This document shows positions 1-13,700 of a stretch of DNA of 64,000 nt, piece after piece (positions within the stretch are counted from its first letter, which is position 1; every line of letters begins with the position of its first letter). The stretch is from the NCBI RefSeq assembly GCF_003073045.1, contig NC_037591.1:21423319-21487318 (forward strand), in the 5' to 3' direction. The position numbers and the translations under genes were made by a program. Below the pieces are notes generated by a model. It saw only the letters and a program-made list of their open reading frames with translations, had not been told where the DNA came from and searched no databases. This stretch comes from Pomacea canaliculata (Eukaryota; Mollusca; Gastropoda; Architaenioglossa; Ampullariidae).

Positions 1-424
1 CATGGTGCTTTTGTAGAGGATCTATATGTTTGGACAGTGTTGTGCATTTCTGCCAAAACTTTGTTAATCCATATTTGTAAATAACAGTCATGAACTAGAG
101 TCTATATATGCTTGTGAATGCAAAGTTAAAGAATTGGGATTTTCTTGATTTTCTAAACAGGTACCAGAAACATGTTTACATGTTTAAGCTGGTTGTATTT
201 TCAGCTCAGTTTCATTTTCATATGTGGTTTGGTACTTGGACTTGCCCATGATAATCACAGCAAAGAATCATTAATTGTTTATCCCAGGACTGATTTCTAA
301 CTCTTGCAACCCTGATTTCATTTCCAACTTTAGATCTACATTTTCATTTGAGTCAAGGTTAATCAGCTCCGTAAATATAAGTCTATGAAAATAGTTAAGA
401 ATATGCTCATGATCTAGGAAAATC
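1..424. other. Intergenic AT-rich sequence, nothing identified
   Basis: No conserved coding signal, RNA gene or terminal repeats seen. Confidence 0.4.
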
Positions 425-545
425 ATGTTGTCTATTCCTCTCACCTCCCAACTGGAAAGGGACGCCCAGAACTGGGTCCAATGGCGGGGTGTGGTTGCGG
501 CCCTGTGCTCCATCAGGGGAGAATAGAAACAAGAAGAAGAAGAAT
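425..545 (-). repeat. Dispersed repeat fragment (same family as 38040-38510)
   Basis: Minus-strand reading gives GATGGAGCACAGGGCCGCAA and a conceptual peptide EHRAATTPRHWTQFWAS, paralleled by EHRAATTPRQQTRFWAA near 38085. The two copies share spacing but have diverged at the nucleotide level. Confidence 0.5.
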
Positions 546-1472
546 TCCTCTCACCAAAATAAAAACATATAGTCACCAGCAAATGCTATGGTGCAGCAAA
601 ACAACAGAACTCTCTTTCCTTTTATATCCTCCACTTACCCACTATTGAATGTTTTACACTAGCACAACTCCTAAACACTGTCCACTAGTAAACCTATTCT
701 CTCTCCTTTTTTTTTGGATGGGGGTTAACTCTTGATTAGTCTGTCGTGTTGATTACTGTTGTCATTACTATTACCTTTATGTATTCATTGTCTTTTTCAC
801 TGTCTCATCGTTACCTATTATTCTGTTCCTTCATGTGCTACATTCTTCATATAAAAAAGTTTTTGGTTCAAGCACTGAGTGCATCCTTTGATATGGGAAT
901 TATTCCATGCTGTATATCTTTATTATTATTTTACGAGGTACCCTATGAAATTATGTCAATAATATAAAAGCAAGATTGTCAGAGGGGAGGTCCATGATCT
1001 CTATATCTTCAGCATCACAATTATTGCTTTCCAACTTTCTCTATCATACACCCACCCTTACTAATTGTGGAACTAAAAACTACCAGTTACTATTTATTCC
1101 CTGGTGGATTCATGCATCCATGACCATGACGACGGACTCAAACTGAGATACCGACAGACGTCTATTTAGCCATGAGTACACGTCCATGGCTTCGATCAGG
1201 CAGCGAGCAAGGAGAACGTCACTGAAGGGGCATGAACTCAAGACGGTTGAGCCCATCATTTACAAATACAATAAGGTGACATACTCCTGAAAATGTCTGG
1301 TAGAGCAGAGACATCAGCGTTACAATCAAACTGACGGTCTACACCACAGTAGCTCACCAAGCAGCCGCCTATATGCCAAATAGAAGTAATTAACCATCTA
1401 CGCCAGACCCACAAAGCTCAACCACTTTAATCCATGTCCGTTAGCATCCAAACCTTGTTGCAGGACCATATA
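546..1472. other. Intergenic, no gene seen
   Basis: AT-rich with a somewhat GC-richer patch at 1100-1470 (ACACGTCCATGGCTTCGATC) that may be an unrecognised old repeat. No open frame with homology. Confidence 0.35.
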
Positions 1473-2310
1473 CAGTGGAACCTCGGTTAACGAACTTAAT
1501 CCGTTCTGAAAAGGTGTTCGTTATCCGAAATGTTCGTTATCCGAAACAATTTTTTCCATAAGAAATAAAGGAAATAGATTTAATTGGTTCCCAGTCCCTG
1601 TTGACTCGCTAATATTTGAAAGTTACAGGCTATAAAGGTATTTGTTTACAAGAGAACAGTTATAATGCAATATAAATGGAGTTCAATAAACATAAAAACA
1701 TTAACGAAAGCATTTAAACATCAGAAAACTTGCCGTTTTGACGGCGTGGTTGGAAGCAGGTGTGGGGAGGAAGGGGTGGAATTATTGCTTTGATTCCCCC
1801 TCCATGAGCACAGGAGACAGTATAAAATCAGGGGTGACTTCCCTTTTCTGTAGCTTTGATGTTAAAGGAAAAAACTTGTCCAGTGTCTGCTTCTTCTGCC
1901 TTTTTTGTAAAATTCTTCGGTAATACGACATCACATTACGACAGACGCATGCCACCTTCATACTTTGAAATCATTTCCTTTTTCAATTCATTTGTTGGCC
2001 GCTTCCTTAATTGTCATTACCTCACTACTATTAATTGCTCTTAATCTTCTTTGGAGCCACGATTGAGGATTATTTTATTAAAATAAAGCACAAAAATCAC
2101 TAAATAAGAAGGATCCGCAGTGAAAAGGAACGACCAATCGTAACTGTGTCTCGAGCGCGAATGATGACATGCTGGTCGGTCACGTGTGGTCCACTTGGCT
2201 GTTCGTTATCCGAAATTTTGTTCGCTATCCGAGACAAACTTTTAACGAAATTTTTGTTCGTTATCCGAAATATTCGCTATCCGAGGCGTTCGCTAACCGA
2301 GGTTCCACTG
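1473..2310. mobile_element. Pogo/Tigger-like MITE, 838 bp
   Basis: Flanked by TA on both sides. Terminal inverted repeats CAGTGGAACCTCGGTTAACG (left) and, inward from the right, CAGTGGAACCTCGGTTAGCG. The motif TTCGTTATCCGA or TTCGCTATCCGA recurs about six times just inside the ends. The interior is AT-rich and lacks transposase motifs, so it depends on a transposase encoded elsewhere. Confidence 0.85.
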
Positions 2311-2840
2311 TATTATTATTAGCACCGGCTTTTATTTTAAACTGTAGATGTTTAAAAAGATGTCCCACAGATATATAAGGTACAGATTTATTATTACTTT
2401 AAAAAAATATTTTGCAGTTCCTGAAAACATACAAGTCAATGAACGTGAGATTTTTTTCGGAAATGCAAAATTATATAAAATTAAATTATAAACAAAAAGT
2501 CACATCTAGATTAGTACTGTCAGTGGATGGACAGATCGAGTCAACCTGGGACACATCGGCGCATTTCACGGCGTTACGGCACGAACTCGTGGTTGCAGCC
2601 TCTGATATCACACCTTTATCGTCATTCTTTGGTAGATCAATAGAATCAGACTTCATCCAGTAGTCGATGTACATAAATAAAGCTATGGGGTGTGAAGACG
2701 ATCGTCAAGCCTAATAATTATTGTCTCGATAACGTTTGCGGCATTCGAACTTTCTGTGCAGACACGAACTTACATACACGTCCATGGTGCAGACGACTTA
2801 ACAAGGGCCATAACCCATACTTTGTCGGCGGTATGTTTGG
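2311..2840 (+). promoter_or_regulatory. Upstream region of hinderin gene
   Basis: About 530 bp between the MITE and the first hinderin ATG, with CpG-bearing stretches at 2540-2600 and 2730-2835. It should hold the promoter and 5' UTR; individual elements were not identified. Confidence 0.4.
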
Positions 2841-5800
2841 ATGATGGCGGAGACAGTTGCCAAGCCGAATGTGGAATGGAAGAAGGCAACAAGTAGGCCT
2901 TTATTATAATTAGTACTTTCACTAACTTTTTTGTTTGTAGCATATCGGGTAGAATTTCTTTATTTTGTCTTAATCAGGCGCACGTCTTTTGGTCTTTGGC
3001 TTACAAGCTTTCGGCGGACTTCGTGTTCAGACTTGACTATAAGTTATTAGTCGAAATATCAAACAAAATGTAGCAGATACGAATTGTCTTTGGTAAACGT
3101 TTTGATAATATATTTAAATGTGCTACAGAACATAATATTTTATTTACTTTTCTTTACAGAAATGAACTCCTCTGATGATTCCGATTCGTATGTACCAGGT
3201 AAAAACAGCAGAGTTCTGTGACAATAAACTTATTATAAGCTATGCTTACCAAACAAATAAAACTTACAGTTGTCTGTTTATCTCTGTGTTTTTTGTGGTA
3301 AAATGCAGTTCACATATAGCACTGTACTGAAATCTGCCGAAGTCAAATAAGTCCTTAATGAAATTGCTATACCATAATACATTGTGTATATATATATATC
3401 TTTTAATAGCACACAAGTGAGATTGTTGCCTAACCTTTTTAACGCACTAGACACTGGCGATTTACCTCTCATTTCTGCTCCTTAATGCATTAGCGTTTAG
3501 AGGCCAAAAGTTGCATGTTGACTATTGTTGCATGGATGGCAGAGTGTGTCAACCAAGAGTATATATGCCTATATAGTAAAATAAATTATGTATTTACATT
3601 TCAGGTGTGAACAATATGGGTAATCTACGTCCAAAGTTGCATGCTCGACGTACTCATGAAGCTAAAGCAAAAACTACTGCTAAACAGGCTTCTGAAGAAC
3701 ACTTACAGTTATCTACATCATTAAGCATGCAAGAAGTGAGTTTGCTCTTTTGACAGGAACACTTATCTGGGTTATTTGTATTGTCAAAATGTATTGTATA
3801 TGCTGAAGACTGTTTTTATTGTTAGTGTAATAATAGTTCCATGTCCATGAAGCAAGCTTAGTGTTCTCGTCATAATCTCACTTTCAAATTCCGCTGTTCA
3901 GCATTAGGTAGTCTTTCTCCCCATGTTCCTTCAAGTGTCCCAAAATCCAAAAGTCATGCATTACTTATTGACAGAAATATGAGAAATGCATCAAATGATT
4001 TTGTCATTTGTGAATAGCATAGACCATAAGTCGTTATATGGTGCGTAAATGCATTTAGCTGGCAGTAAAAGTTTTAGAATTTTCAGGAGGTACTGTAGAT
4101 TCTATTTTAATTGGCATCAGTAAAGTGAAGATGTTTTTGACTGTTAAAATGTGATATTTAAACATTTTTGTCTATCTTTTCTGCTCCTTACATGTAGCTT
4201 GCATAAAAAAAATCAGTTTATTTTTACCCAACTGCTTATGTTTTGGTGGCTTAATTTTTTGTTATGTGTCCTAATACAGTTATCTCAGAGTCTAGATGAA
4301 CAAAAATTGCATTCCTCAGCCAGTAAACAAAGTAAAGTTTCACTTAAAGATTTATGTGTGGAGGACAAACGACGCATTGCAAATCTTATTAAGGAACTTG
4401 CAAGGTATGTCTTGTGTTTGTATATTCTTTCTCTTTTATCTTTATTTCTTTATCTTTTTTTTTAATACAGTGTTAGAAGGAATTGTGATTATATGCAAGT
4501 CTAAATTGTGGTTGTATGGGTCTGTTTGTGTGGCAGGTATGAATGTATTATGGTATTGTTGATTGTTGATGTTGTACGAGTTGTTCTTACCCTTGCTGCC
4601 ATGTAGAGCTGTTTACTAATTACACTCTGGGATGAATGAAGTTTATCTCCATCCTGTCTTTTACTTGCTTTGTATGATGCTAGGGTAGTTGCAAAGAGTA
4701 ACTGAAATTTTTTTAAACTGATTTGCAAATAGATATGAACTGAATGCATGCACAGAACACACATACACATATACTGTATATGCAAAACATTTTGTATAAA
4801 ATGACTGGCCAGTTTGTGTGGCAGGGTTGGTGAGGAACGAGAAAAGGCCAGAGAAGAACTGGAGAAAGAGAGGAAACAGTATGAACAACAGCTTCTAGAG
4901 TTAGTGTATCAGCAGGAGGTGATTCTGAAAGAACGACAAGGTCGGTCTCTTCTGGCATAATGATTATGTGGGGGTGAGGGAAGCAGGAATGTCTGCATGC
5001 ATGCAGATATGAGCTACAAAATAATACGCAGAGCAATGAAGTTAAAATACAAGAAGCCAGCTGTTTATGAAGCCTAACCCCTGAGACAGATTTCACTGTG
5101 TGCCTTAATTTCCTTATTTCTCTCTGTCCCTAGAGGATAATCACCTTGCTTTCTTGTGTATGTGCATGTATAATTGTGCACTTACATGCACTTATTCCTG
5201 TGGCTGTTGCAGTTTGTTGAACGGTCATCTGAAATGAAATAATCTAAAGCAGAATTCAAATTTGTCTATTATGTGTTAATATTACTATTAGATTTTGTTT
5301 TGCTGTTGCAGAGGTTGAAAAACAACTAATTGACTGTCAGAATTTGCTGGTGCAGTGTCAGGTGCAAAGAGCTTCTCTTCCACCAACATCTCTCCCTCAG
5401 ATTACCCAATGCCAGGGCATCCATGATTCAATATTCACCAATGTTAAACAGCGACCTGTTACTGCCATGATTGATAAGGAGATTGCAATACAAAGACATT
5501 CATCAGTGTATGTTATGTGCATCTATTTCTGGTTTCTTTGTTGGGGCTTGAGCATTATTTGTGAAGGGTGTGGTTAATCAAGGTAATTTCATTTATTAGA
5601 AAAAAGATATAAATTTCTTGTATACAGAGTACAGTTATACTGCTTTTTAAAGTATTAATTTTTCTCCACAGACATCCACAGGCTCTTGGCAATGGAGCAT
5701 GGCCTCAAAGTAATTTTGTCCATACCACTTTACCAGAGCCACTTTTTTCTCATCAAGGACTTAGTTACAAATCCCCTGCTGCATGTGACCTCCAACCACA

Positions 5801-8800
5801 GCAACAGAGTATAGTACATCCATCATCTCCAGCTGAGTACGGTCAGTTAGAAACACAGGCTCCACATTTATATAATGTATTTCTTACTCATGGAGAAGAA
5901 CTTCAAGCTAATTTACATACTTTTGCCTCTCGTGGAAATAAAGAGGATATAATGAAGAGATTCCTTGCAAGTCAGTTGCAAGAAAAAGACATTAAATCTC
6001 CTGCTGCATGTGAGCAATCTGCAAAAGAGAAGAAGCATTCAAAGTGTTCTAGAAAGTTTATTCCACTTCTCCCTCCACGGATGTCCTCTACACAGAAGAG
6101 TGCAGAAATTGGTGAATTCTTATCTGTGAACACTTCAGCATCTCACCATGACTTTGTGCCTCTTGCTCCTGATGATAGTCCAGAATCATCAGCTCAAGGT
6201 GATGGTGGAGATATAGTTAAGGGAGGGCCTGAAACTGACCGCAAAGTGGATCAGAACTATAGAGACCAGAGAAAAGTGATGCTCACTGAAGCAGAGACAG
6301 AAAAGCATCACTCACCTCTTGGTATGACCTTTGTTCTTTTGCCAATGCCACAGGCATTTCTTTAAATGCTGTGTGTTTGTATGATGTCAACTTTGTTTAG
6401 ATATTCTTTGTGACATGATTGGTCTTGGTTGGTTGCAGACATTATTGTAATTCATTGAAAGAGTCCCTTTAAATCAAGTACAAATGATGTCACATATTCT
6501 TTAATGATGTTGCATATTCTTTGAAATTCAGTTAAAAATACCAGGGTATTAAAATCTGGATTTCTATAGAAATAGTGAAATATTTATGTTTTTAAAGGTT
6601 ATATTGTGGCCGGTCTGATTATGTAGCTTTAAGTACTGGAAAATGTATGGGAGATTCAGTGTGCCTGAATAATGTTTTTGAAAGTAGTGTGAAAATATTC
6701 CAGAATAATATTGACCTTTTTGCCCACATAGCTAGTATATTTTGAGAAAAGGACCAAGATTTATTTGACTGTGTAGATGGTTTAAGTTTGTTGTTAACTC
6801 TGCCCAGATGGTAGAGAGGAAAACAGAGGTAATGTCCATGCCTATTGCCAGCTCACACAGTTGGACCGGAAGCAGCAGCTGCTTGAGCAGCGTGCCCAGC
6901 TGTTAGAGGAACAGAAGCGCCTCAAGCAAATACTGAGTGAGCAAGAAGCTATGCTTAAGGAGAAGCAGCAGGCACTGTACCTTCGTGCCAACAATGGGGC
7001 CAATTATGGCAGTGACAGAGACCCACAGGGTATGTAATCCATGACATCCTTCTTATTCATTACCTTTCCTGTAAAAATAATCTTTCAAAAATATGATCAC
7101 TTTTGTCTTTATAGCTATGCTGCCTTTGGACAGATTTTGTTCTTTCACCTTTTCACTAGGTTGTTGCTACTGTTACTCGATCTTTTTGTCCTTATTAATG
7201 ATATAGATACAGCTTTTAGCAGATTAGCTTTAAGCATTTGCTTTTTTTTTCTCTCTGAATTAGTGATGTGTGCATGCATACTTTTATACCATTGTGTGCA
7301 CTTGGTTTTGAAAAGATATTCTACTCTGATTATCCAAAAATGAAGCATTTTTTCCCCCTCATTTATTGAAGGTCTTGTTCCTCAAAGAATAGCACTAGAC
7401 ACAGCTCTTGAACGCCAGAGAGCTGTTTTGGAGTCTCTAGAGGCACAATCAAAACAACTTGCCAGCCCTAGATGCTTAGATTCTTCTGGTCAGAACCAGG
7501 AGAACCTTAAGGAAAAAATAACTCATTCAAAGAAAGTTGCAACTCATCACGGACAAACCGCTGATAACCATGGCAATACATTCATAGTACACCCTACCAA
7601 GCTGACCGACATTGCAAAGAAGCTTGACTATTCCCTGATGTCTGATCAAGAAGGTACATTTTTCTGTATTTTGATGAGGGACCAAAAGTATGTCAGCTTG
7701 TGTTTTCTTGTTTGTTTTAATGAACAAATAACTGAGACACAAGGTTTTACCCCCTTTCACAAAGGTGAACATAAGTATTCTCTCAAGCAACATACACCTG
7801 TCAAACAGCCAATAAAAAACAGTATTTCTGACAAATCTGGTGGGGATAGGACAAACGTTATGGATAAGCCAAGGTTTCAACCACTGCCTACCACATACAC
7901 ATTGCCACATCATATTTTATTTTCTATTATAATAAAAACAACAATAAGGAACTGTAAAGCACATTTCCTTTGTGGGTGCAAGCTCTTTATGCTGTACACA
8001 ATGTTCAAATAAAGAATTGGCAAGAATCCAGGTCAGTTAGCAGAGTGAATACTATAAAAAAAGATTTATGGTTCATTGTTCAACATAACATAAATTATGA
8101 CATTAGTTCATGTGATGCTACATTTCACTGTCCTTGACATCTAGTGCTAATTTCATATTTTGTTCACCTATTCCACAATGGTTATTGATGTCTGTCAGAT
8201 GAGATGATCCATTGTTCTCATTAGCTAACATTGCCAGGTACATGTATGAATGTATGACTACCAATGTATTCTTTTGTCTCCTGAGAATAGATGAGCTTGT
8301 CACCTACTTCATCCTGTACTGTGCTTACAGTTATGTCTGAAATTGGTGTTTTTTTAACTTCTGTGTGTGCTTTCTGATTAATGTGTGGCATCAGTGTTTG
8401 TTTTCTAAGATGTACTGCCTCAGATTAACATAATGAAATGACTGCAGAGGTCAGGAAACGTGCTCCCTACTACACAGTACAATCAGATGTCAGTTCATCT
8501 GAAGATGATGGTGAAGATGGCAGGGAAAATTATCCAGATGCGGGTGTTGATATCCAGGATAACATCAGTGATAATGGTGCGCTGTCTAAGAAGGTTGATG
8601 CAGGAACAAGTGTTTCTTACCACCACATACTCAGGTACACATTTTGAAGAACTGAAGCCAAGCTTCTTTCTTTCTTTCTTTTTTTTTGGAAGTGGGAAAG
8701 AATAGTTCAACCAAAAAGTGATAAGAACACATGGCGTCCACTACCCTGGTGGTCACTCTTTGCAAATTGCCTTCATTTGGCCTGCACCTTCCTCCGCTGG

Positions 8801-9878
8801 ATTAAATCAAGTCTTTCCTACTGGACAGTTCACAATCCACCATTAACCTATGCCCATCATTTTATTTCTTCAACAAATGTTTTGGTGTGAACAAGAGTAT
8901 GATTTGCATGCATCTGTAAGATTAAGGCACACAGTTCTTGCAAACCAACAAGTTTAATACTTGCACAGTGTAAGATCCATGAGACTTGACAGGCTTATGA
9001 TCCTGTGAATTAGGGGTCTGAAGCTGTAAATGTCTGGAGCTAGTGATCAGTCTGAAATACTTGATGTATTTTATTTTACCCATTACCTTTCCTGTTGCAT
9101 ATCCATATGGGAAATAAACACAGCTCATAGGAAATCATGATGAATAGGGAATATAAGGCACTTTACTATTTTTTATTCTACAAATGTAAATCTAGCTTCT
9201 TATCATGTCCAGGCCTGCAAGTACGCCACAAGAAAAGATATGCCACACAGCTGACTGGGAAGGGCATTCTCTAAATGCCACTCACCCAGTACCCAGCCAC
9301 AGATCATGTACCCCTGGGTAAGCTTTTTTTTTAAATTTCTTATAGAATATTCATTGACTTCTGTACATATGCAAGAAGCATTTGTGTTCAGTTATTTTGT
9401 TAGGGGAAAGTAACCTTCTCTTGTTTGTCCACTGTTACTGTTCTTTTAGTATTGTCTAGTTATTTTTACAAGACCTGATGAGTAATCTGTTTCAAAGCCT
9501 TTTCAACAATGCATGGAACCTTCAGGTGTAAGTGGTGGAAAAATATAATTGCCAATTTTTTAAATGTTTTGGTTCCCAAATAACTTTAATCCTTTTTGCA
9601 GAGAGAAAACTATGACTGTCCTGGAGATAATAAATTCCCAACCAGAGGGATCACCACCACTCCACCACCAAACTCACCGTTTCTCCTCTATTCGAGGCCA
9701 GTCTCATGTCCTTCACCATCATTGGACCCACCAAGAGACCTCTCTTTTTAAACAAAACAAGGAGTTGCCTGTTTCTAGCAGGAGAGAGAGTGGCAACGTG
9801 GACATAGAAGAAGACAATAGCAGTAATGATGATGCAGAAGAAAGCCAGATACTAGAGGACATTTTTTTTGTGAAGTGA
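2841..9878 (+). CDS. KIAA1328: Hinderin (KIAA1328) orthologue, 13 exons
   Basis: Coiled-coil protein of the hinderin family; vertebrate hinderin is reported to bind the cohesin subunit SMC3. Exons read as 2841-2892, 3160-3198, 3605-3735, 4280-4404, 4825-4940, 5312-5507, 5672-6321, 6808-7029, 7372-7653, 7765-7873, 8455-8634, 9213-9317 and 9602-9878. The frame closes at about 827 residues, longer than human. Recognition rests on the near-identical family signature SLKDLCVEDKRRIANLIKEL in exon 4, followed by an E/K/R/Q-rich coiled coil (exon 5), a second Q/E-rich coiled coil (exon 8), the upstream motif YVPG, and the C-terminal signature QILEDIFF. Two ATG codons are adjacent (2841, 2844); a short upstream ATG at 2833 ends at once. 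The exon 10/11 junction is the weakest: the alternative 7839 to 8448 also keeps frame. Intron 7654-7764 is stop-free and a multiple of three. The gene converges on the nuclease gene downstream. Confidence 0.9.
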
Positions 9879-10225
9879 AGAGGAAACAATTTTTTTTTTT
9901 GACAGGTGTTGTTTGGAAGTAACATTAACAGATGATAGAGCTTATGACAGCTAGATGTATCAGTGAGAAGCTGTGAAAGATGAGAGTGGGAAAGTGGGTG
10001 ATAGGACCATCTATGGTCACAAACTCGGTAATTAACTGCTTTTTACCTTAAAAAATCAGGGACAAAAGCCTAGCTTTTTTATGCTGTGCATCATTAGTTG
10101 TTGCTCAGTACTCTTTTTGAAGCAGGTTAATAAACTACCTCTTATGTTTATGTGGAATGTACTTCTGCATTTATGTGCATCAGTATGATAAGCACATTTG
10201 CTCTTGAAAAAAACACTGCTGTTTG

Positions 10226-10238
10226 AATAAAAAAATAA
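10226..10238 (+). terminator. Poly(A) signal of hinderin gene
   Basis: AATAAA at 10226-10231, with a second overlapping A-rich hexamer just after, lies about 350 nt past the hinderin stop codon. It faces the opposing poly(A) signal of the nuclease gene about 300 nt away. Confidence 0.6.
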
Positions 10239-10530
10239 ACTTTGTGGAGTCTAGTCTAACCAGTTTTCTTTTTAAGCACTTATTCTATGTTAAAATCATA
10301 TATGGGGTTGTTTTTGGCAAGTAGTTTTGGATTTTCTTGTGGATATTAGAGGAAGAAAATGATTTGTCCCAATTCCATGTCCAGTACACACACTAGTGAG
10401 ATAGAAACAGCTTTATCAAGCTCATTATCCTGCTTTGCACCTAAAGATGTGTGTAGCTAATGTCTGTGAGAAAACTAAATGCACAGCTTCCCTGATTTTT
10501 GGATGAAAGAGGGGGAACCTCAAAAACGCG

Positions 10531-10536
10531 TTTATT
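10531..10536 (-). terminator. Poly(A) signal of the AEN-like gene
   Basis: TTTATT on + (AATAAA on -) lies about 255 nt past the nuclease stop codon. T-rich stretches at 10715-10790 belong to its 3' UTR. Confidence 0.5.
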
Positions 10537-10788
10537 CTAAACTGATTTTGTTTGCTTGATGTACTATTCTTGTTTCTTGGTACTTAGCTATATTTTCTTT
10601 GGTACATGTATCAGCATTGGCAGACAATGCAGCAATTTGTAGAGATATATTGCTGTCATCACTTCCCATCTGTAACAATCTTTTTTCCAGATAAGATTTT
10701 GGAAGTATTAACAGGTCTTTTATTTTATTTTTTTTATTGCTGAATGAGCTGTTTTTTAAAATCACAAAATGATTTTTATTTTTTTTAA

Positions 10789-13700
10789 CTACTCCACAAA
10801 TAGTTCTGGGGGCCAATAGTGATCATCCAAATAAGAATTCAAAAGTATGTCGTCATTCTGGTCTGCTTGGTGATTTTTCCTTGCTTGACGTTGATTGAAT
10901 TTGACCTTGAGTTTAGGTTCCCATACAGTTCGGACAAGTCTGAATAGGTCCATAGCAGCTCTAGCGTCTGTAATGGAGCAGTGTTCTCCAACCTGTATTG
11001 TTCTACCTGAAAAAAAAAATGTCATTAATACCAAAAAACTTCTATTCCTTCTGCACAGTGTTATGTTCTATTATGGGATTTAACTTAAGGCATTTTAGAC
11101 AAAAAATTAGATGTACCAGAGTCAAAAACAGTCAACATAAGAGATTTCAAGAATACAAGAAAATGTATGCATACACTTCTCCAAGTTCTGAAACTCTTTT
11201 ATCTTTTTAGGTATTATATACCAACTTGAGGAGACTTCTGTCATTTTGTCTTGTCCCTTTGTTTTGATGTCATTGATCTGTGCTTTTTGTTGCACTTTAC
11301 CTCTGTTCTGGATTGTTATTGTACACCTGTGCCAAGTCATTTCTACCTATAAACACCTTCATCCACTAACAGTCTCTGCAGCAGATCCTAATTTTTATGA
11401 TTAATATCAGCATTTTTGTGACAGTCACATGTCAGGCAATAAACAGAGCAATTTTTTCAACAACAAATCTGAGGGGCTAGAACAGCTTTAGTTCTGTATG
11501 AATTTTTAAAATTAAAAATTTGAATTTTGTTTTTTTTTACAGCAACCACTCTTATGAAGATGACTTTAAGACATCTCAATAAGTCAAGTATGCAGTAGTA
11601 AAGTTAGGGTACAAATGTGGTTGATGGCTTTTAGTCTTCCAAAACCTCAACATCAAACGCCTGACTATATCATTTTTAGTCAGCCAACAAATGCTCTACA
11701 GACTCATGATACCATCCCAGAGATGCCTAGTGACTGCACGATCCATAAGCTCCTATCTCCCAATGCAAAAGAATCTTCAAATCGTTGCCTAACTTTCAAT
11801 ATTTCGGTATAAGTGTATTTGATGGTATTACAAGTTTATATAATCACTAGTCAGGATAAAATGTATGTCACTGAATCTTCAGATGCACAGACTTGCCCTT
11901 ATTTGGGGGAAGGGGGACCCTGTAAAGACATCAAGATTCTATAGACAGTACATAGAAATGTATTTTTATGGGACACAAAACATACTCTAAATACCATAAA
12001 TGAAAACACCAAGCAAAGTTATTGGCAACACTAAATTTTTATTTTTTCATTTACCTAGTAGAGCTTGAGTAAGTTTACGGAGCCCACAGGAATTGGAGCC
12101 CAACTCTGCCATTTCACGCAGCTCCTTGCAACTGATTGTGTCTCGAATCATGTCTGGAGGATGCGAGAGTCGTAAGACTTTAAAATCATTGTGAATGGCA
12201 TGACCCACAACAACCTTATTCTGAAACAAAGCAAGTGAACAAAAACAAAAATGATGTAGTGGGGGGAAACCCAAGAAAATTGCATTTTGGATTTGCCAAG
12301 GCAGCACACTAGCTAAGTACCACTTCTTCATATTACCGTGAAATCTTGGTATTTATTAATAATCTGTCCAAAAACAATCTGTGAAATCCAAACCAAAAAA
12401 AAAACAAAAACGGAGGCAATATGAATCAATGTAAATCCAATTAATTCATTCTAGACACTCCAAAATACATACCAAAAACACTTTATAGAGAATAAATACA
12501 AGTCTTTAATACAAAAATCAATAATTACTATAAAATGAATATTAAAAACTAATGTAAAAAGCTGCTGGCTCTGGAAACTTTCTTTGGTCCTATGATGGGG
12601 GAATCTTATTGTTTTACGCCGAGCCAGCAACTAAGGCTATTCACGGCAACTGGCCCCATGATGGAGCTGAAAGGAATGGGTTAACTTAGCAACTTAACAG
12701 GGATAATGAAATTTGAGGATGTGATTTTAGTTACATACACTTTGAAACTGAAAAAAGCAAAATAAACACATTACACTAGAAGTTAACAATAACCAAGGTT
12801 TCACTCTATATTGTAAAGCCACATGATGTAACTAATAATTTTGAGACATTACATTATTGTTGTATACACCACAAGAAAACTTAAAGTGTCTAAGTTTACT
12901 GCTGAAAAAACTTCTCATCTACTAGCTGTACTTGTTATATACCTTCAGAATAGCAGCTATCTGTTCTCTTGCAGCAAGGAATGGAATCCCATTTTGTATA
13001 TTCAGTGGCCGCAATCCACTCCATGGAGTGCGATAATCCGTCACTGGCTCCTCAGGCTTTACAAAATGATCAAAAATAACCTGGCCTGCATGGTCAACAA
13101 TACTACAACGACCTACACAGAGAAGAAAACCTCATTATAAAGATACCAATACTAGAACTACTGTTTACTTTCATTAAAGTTCATCAAAGTAAAATGTCTT
13201 ACATGAGAGTCATCATTTTAAATTTAATAATCTGAGATTATTTGAATCTGTTAACTTATGTAATTTTTTTTCTTCTTGACCTCTGTCAACTTACCTAATG
13301 CATTGGTTTTTCTGGGCCCAATGCCTACAAATTCACAGTCCATTCCAACATAATTTGCCATTTCGGTCATTTCTTCATGTGTCAGTTTTAAAAATGTGTG
13401 AGTTGCACAAGACTTGCAGCTGGTGAGACACTGAGATTTACTGGCAATTGGGCTTTGTCCTTTCCTCCTAGGTTTCTGGTGATTTTTGATGCCAAAACAC
13501 TGAATGAAAGGATGTCCATTTACCGGAATACGATTATATTCCCTTTTCTGAATCAAGGATACTTCGCTGTCTTGCAACAATGGTGATTTCGCTCTTGGAG
13601 TCCATCCGTTTGTAACTGTACAAATGTTTAGTGACTTTGTATGATGAATGTGTTTGACACAATCTTCCGACATATCTTTACACTGCAAACCACAGTCTTG

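Noticed and set aside
1738-1923. Open frame inside the 838-bp MITE as a transposase remnant
   Set aside because: About 60 codons with no helix-turn-helix or DDE signature, so treated as non-coding.
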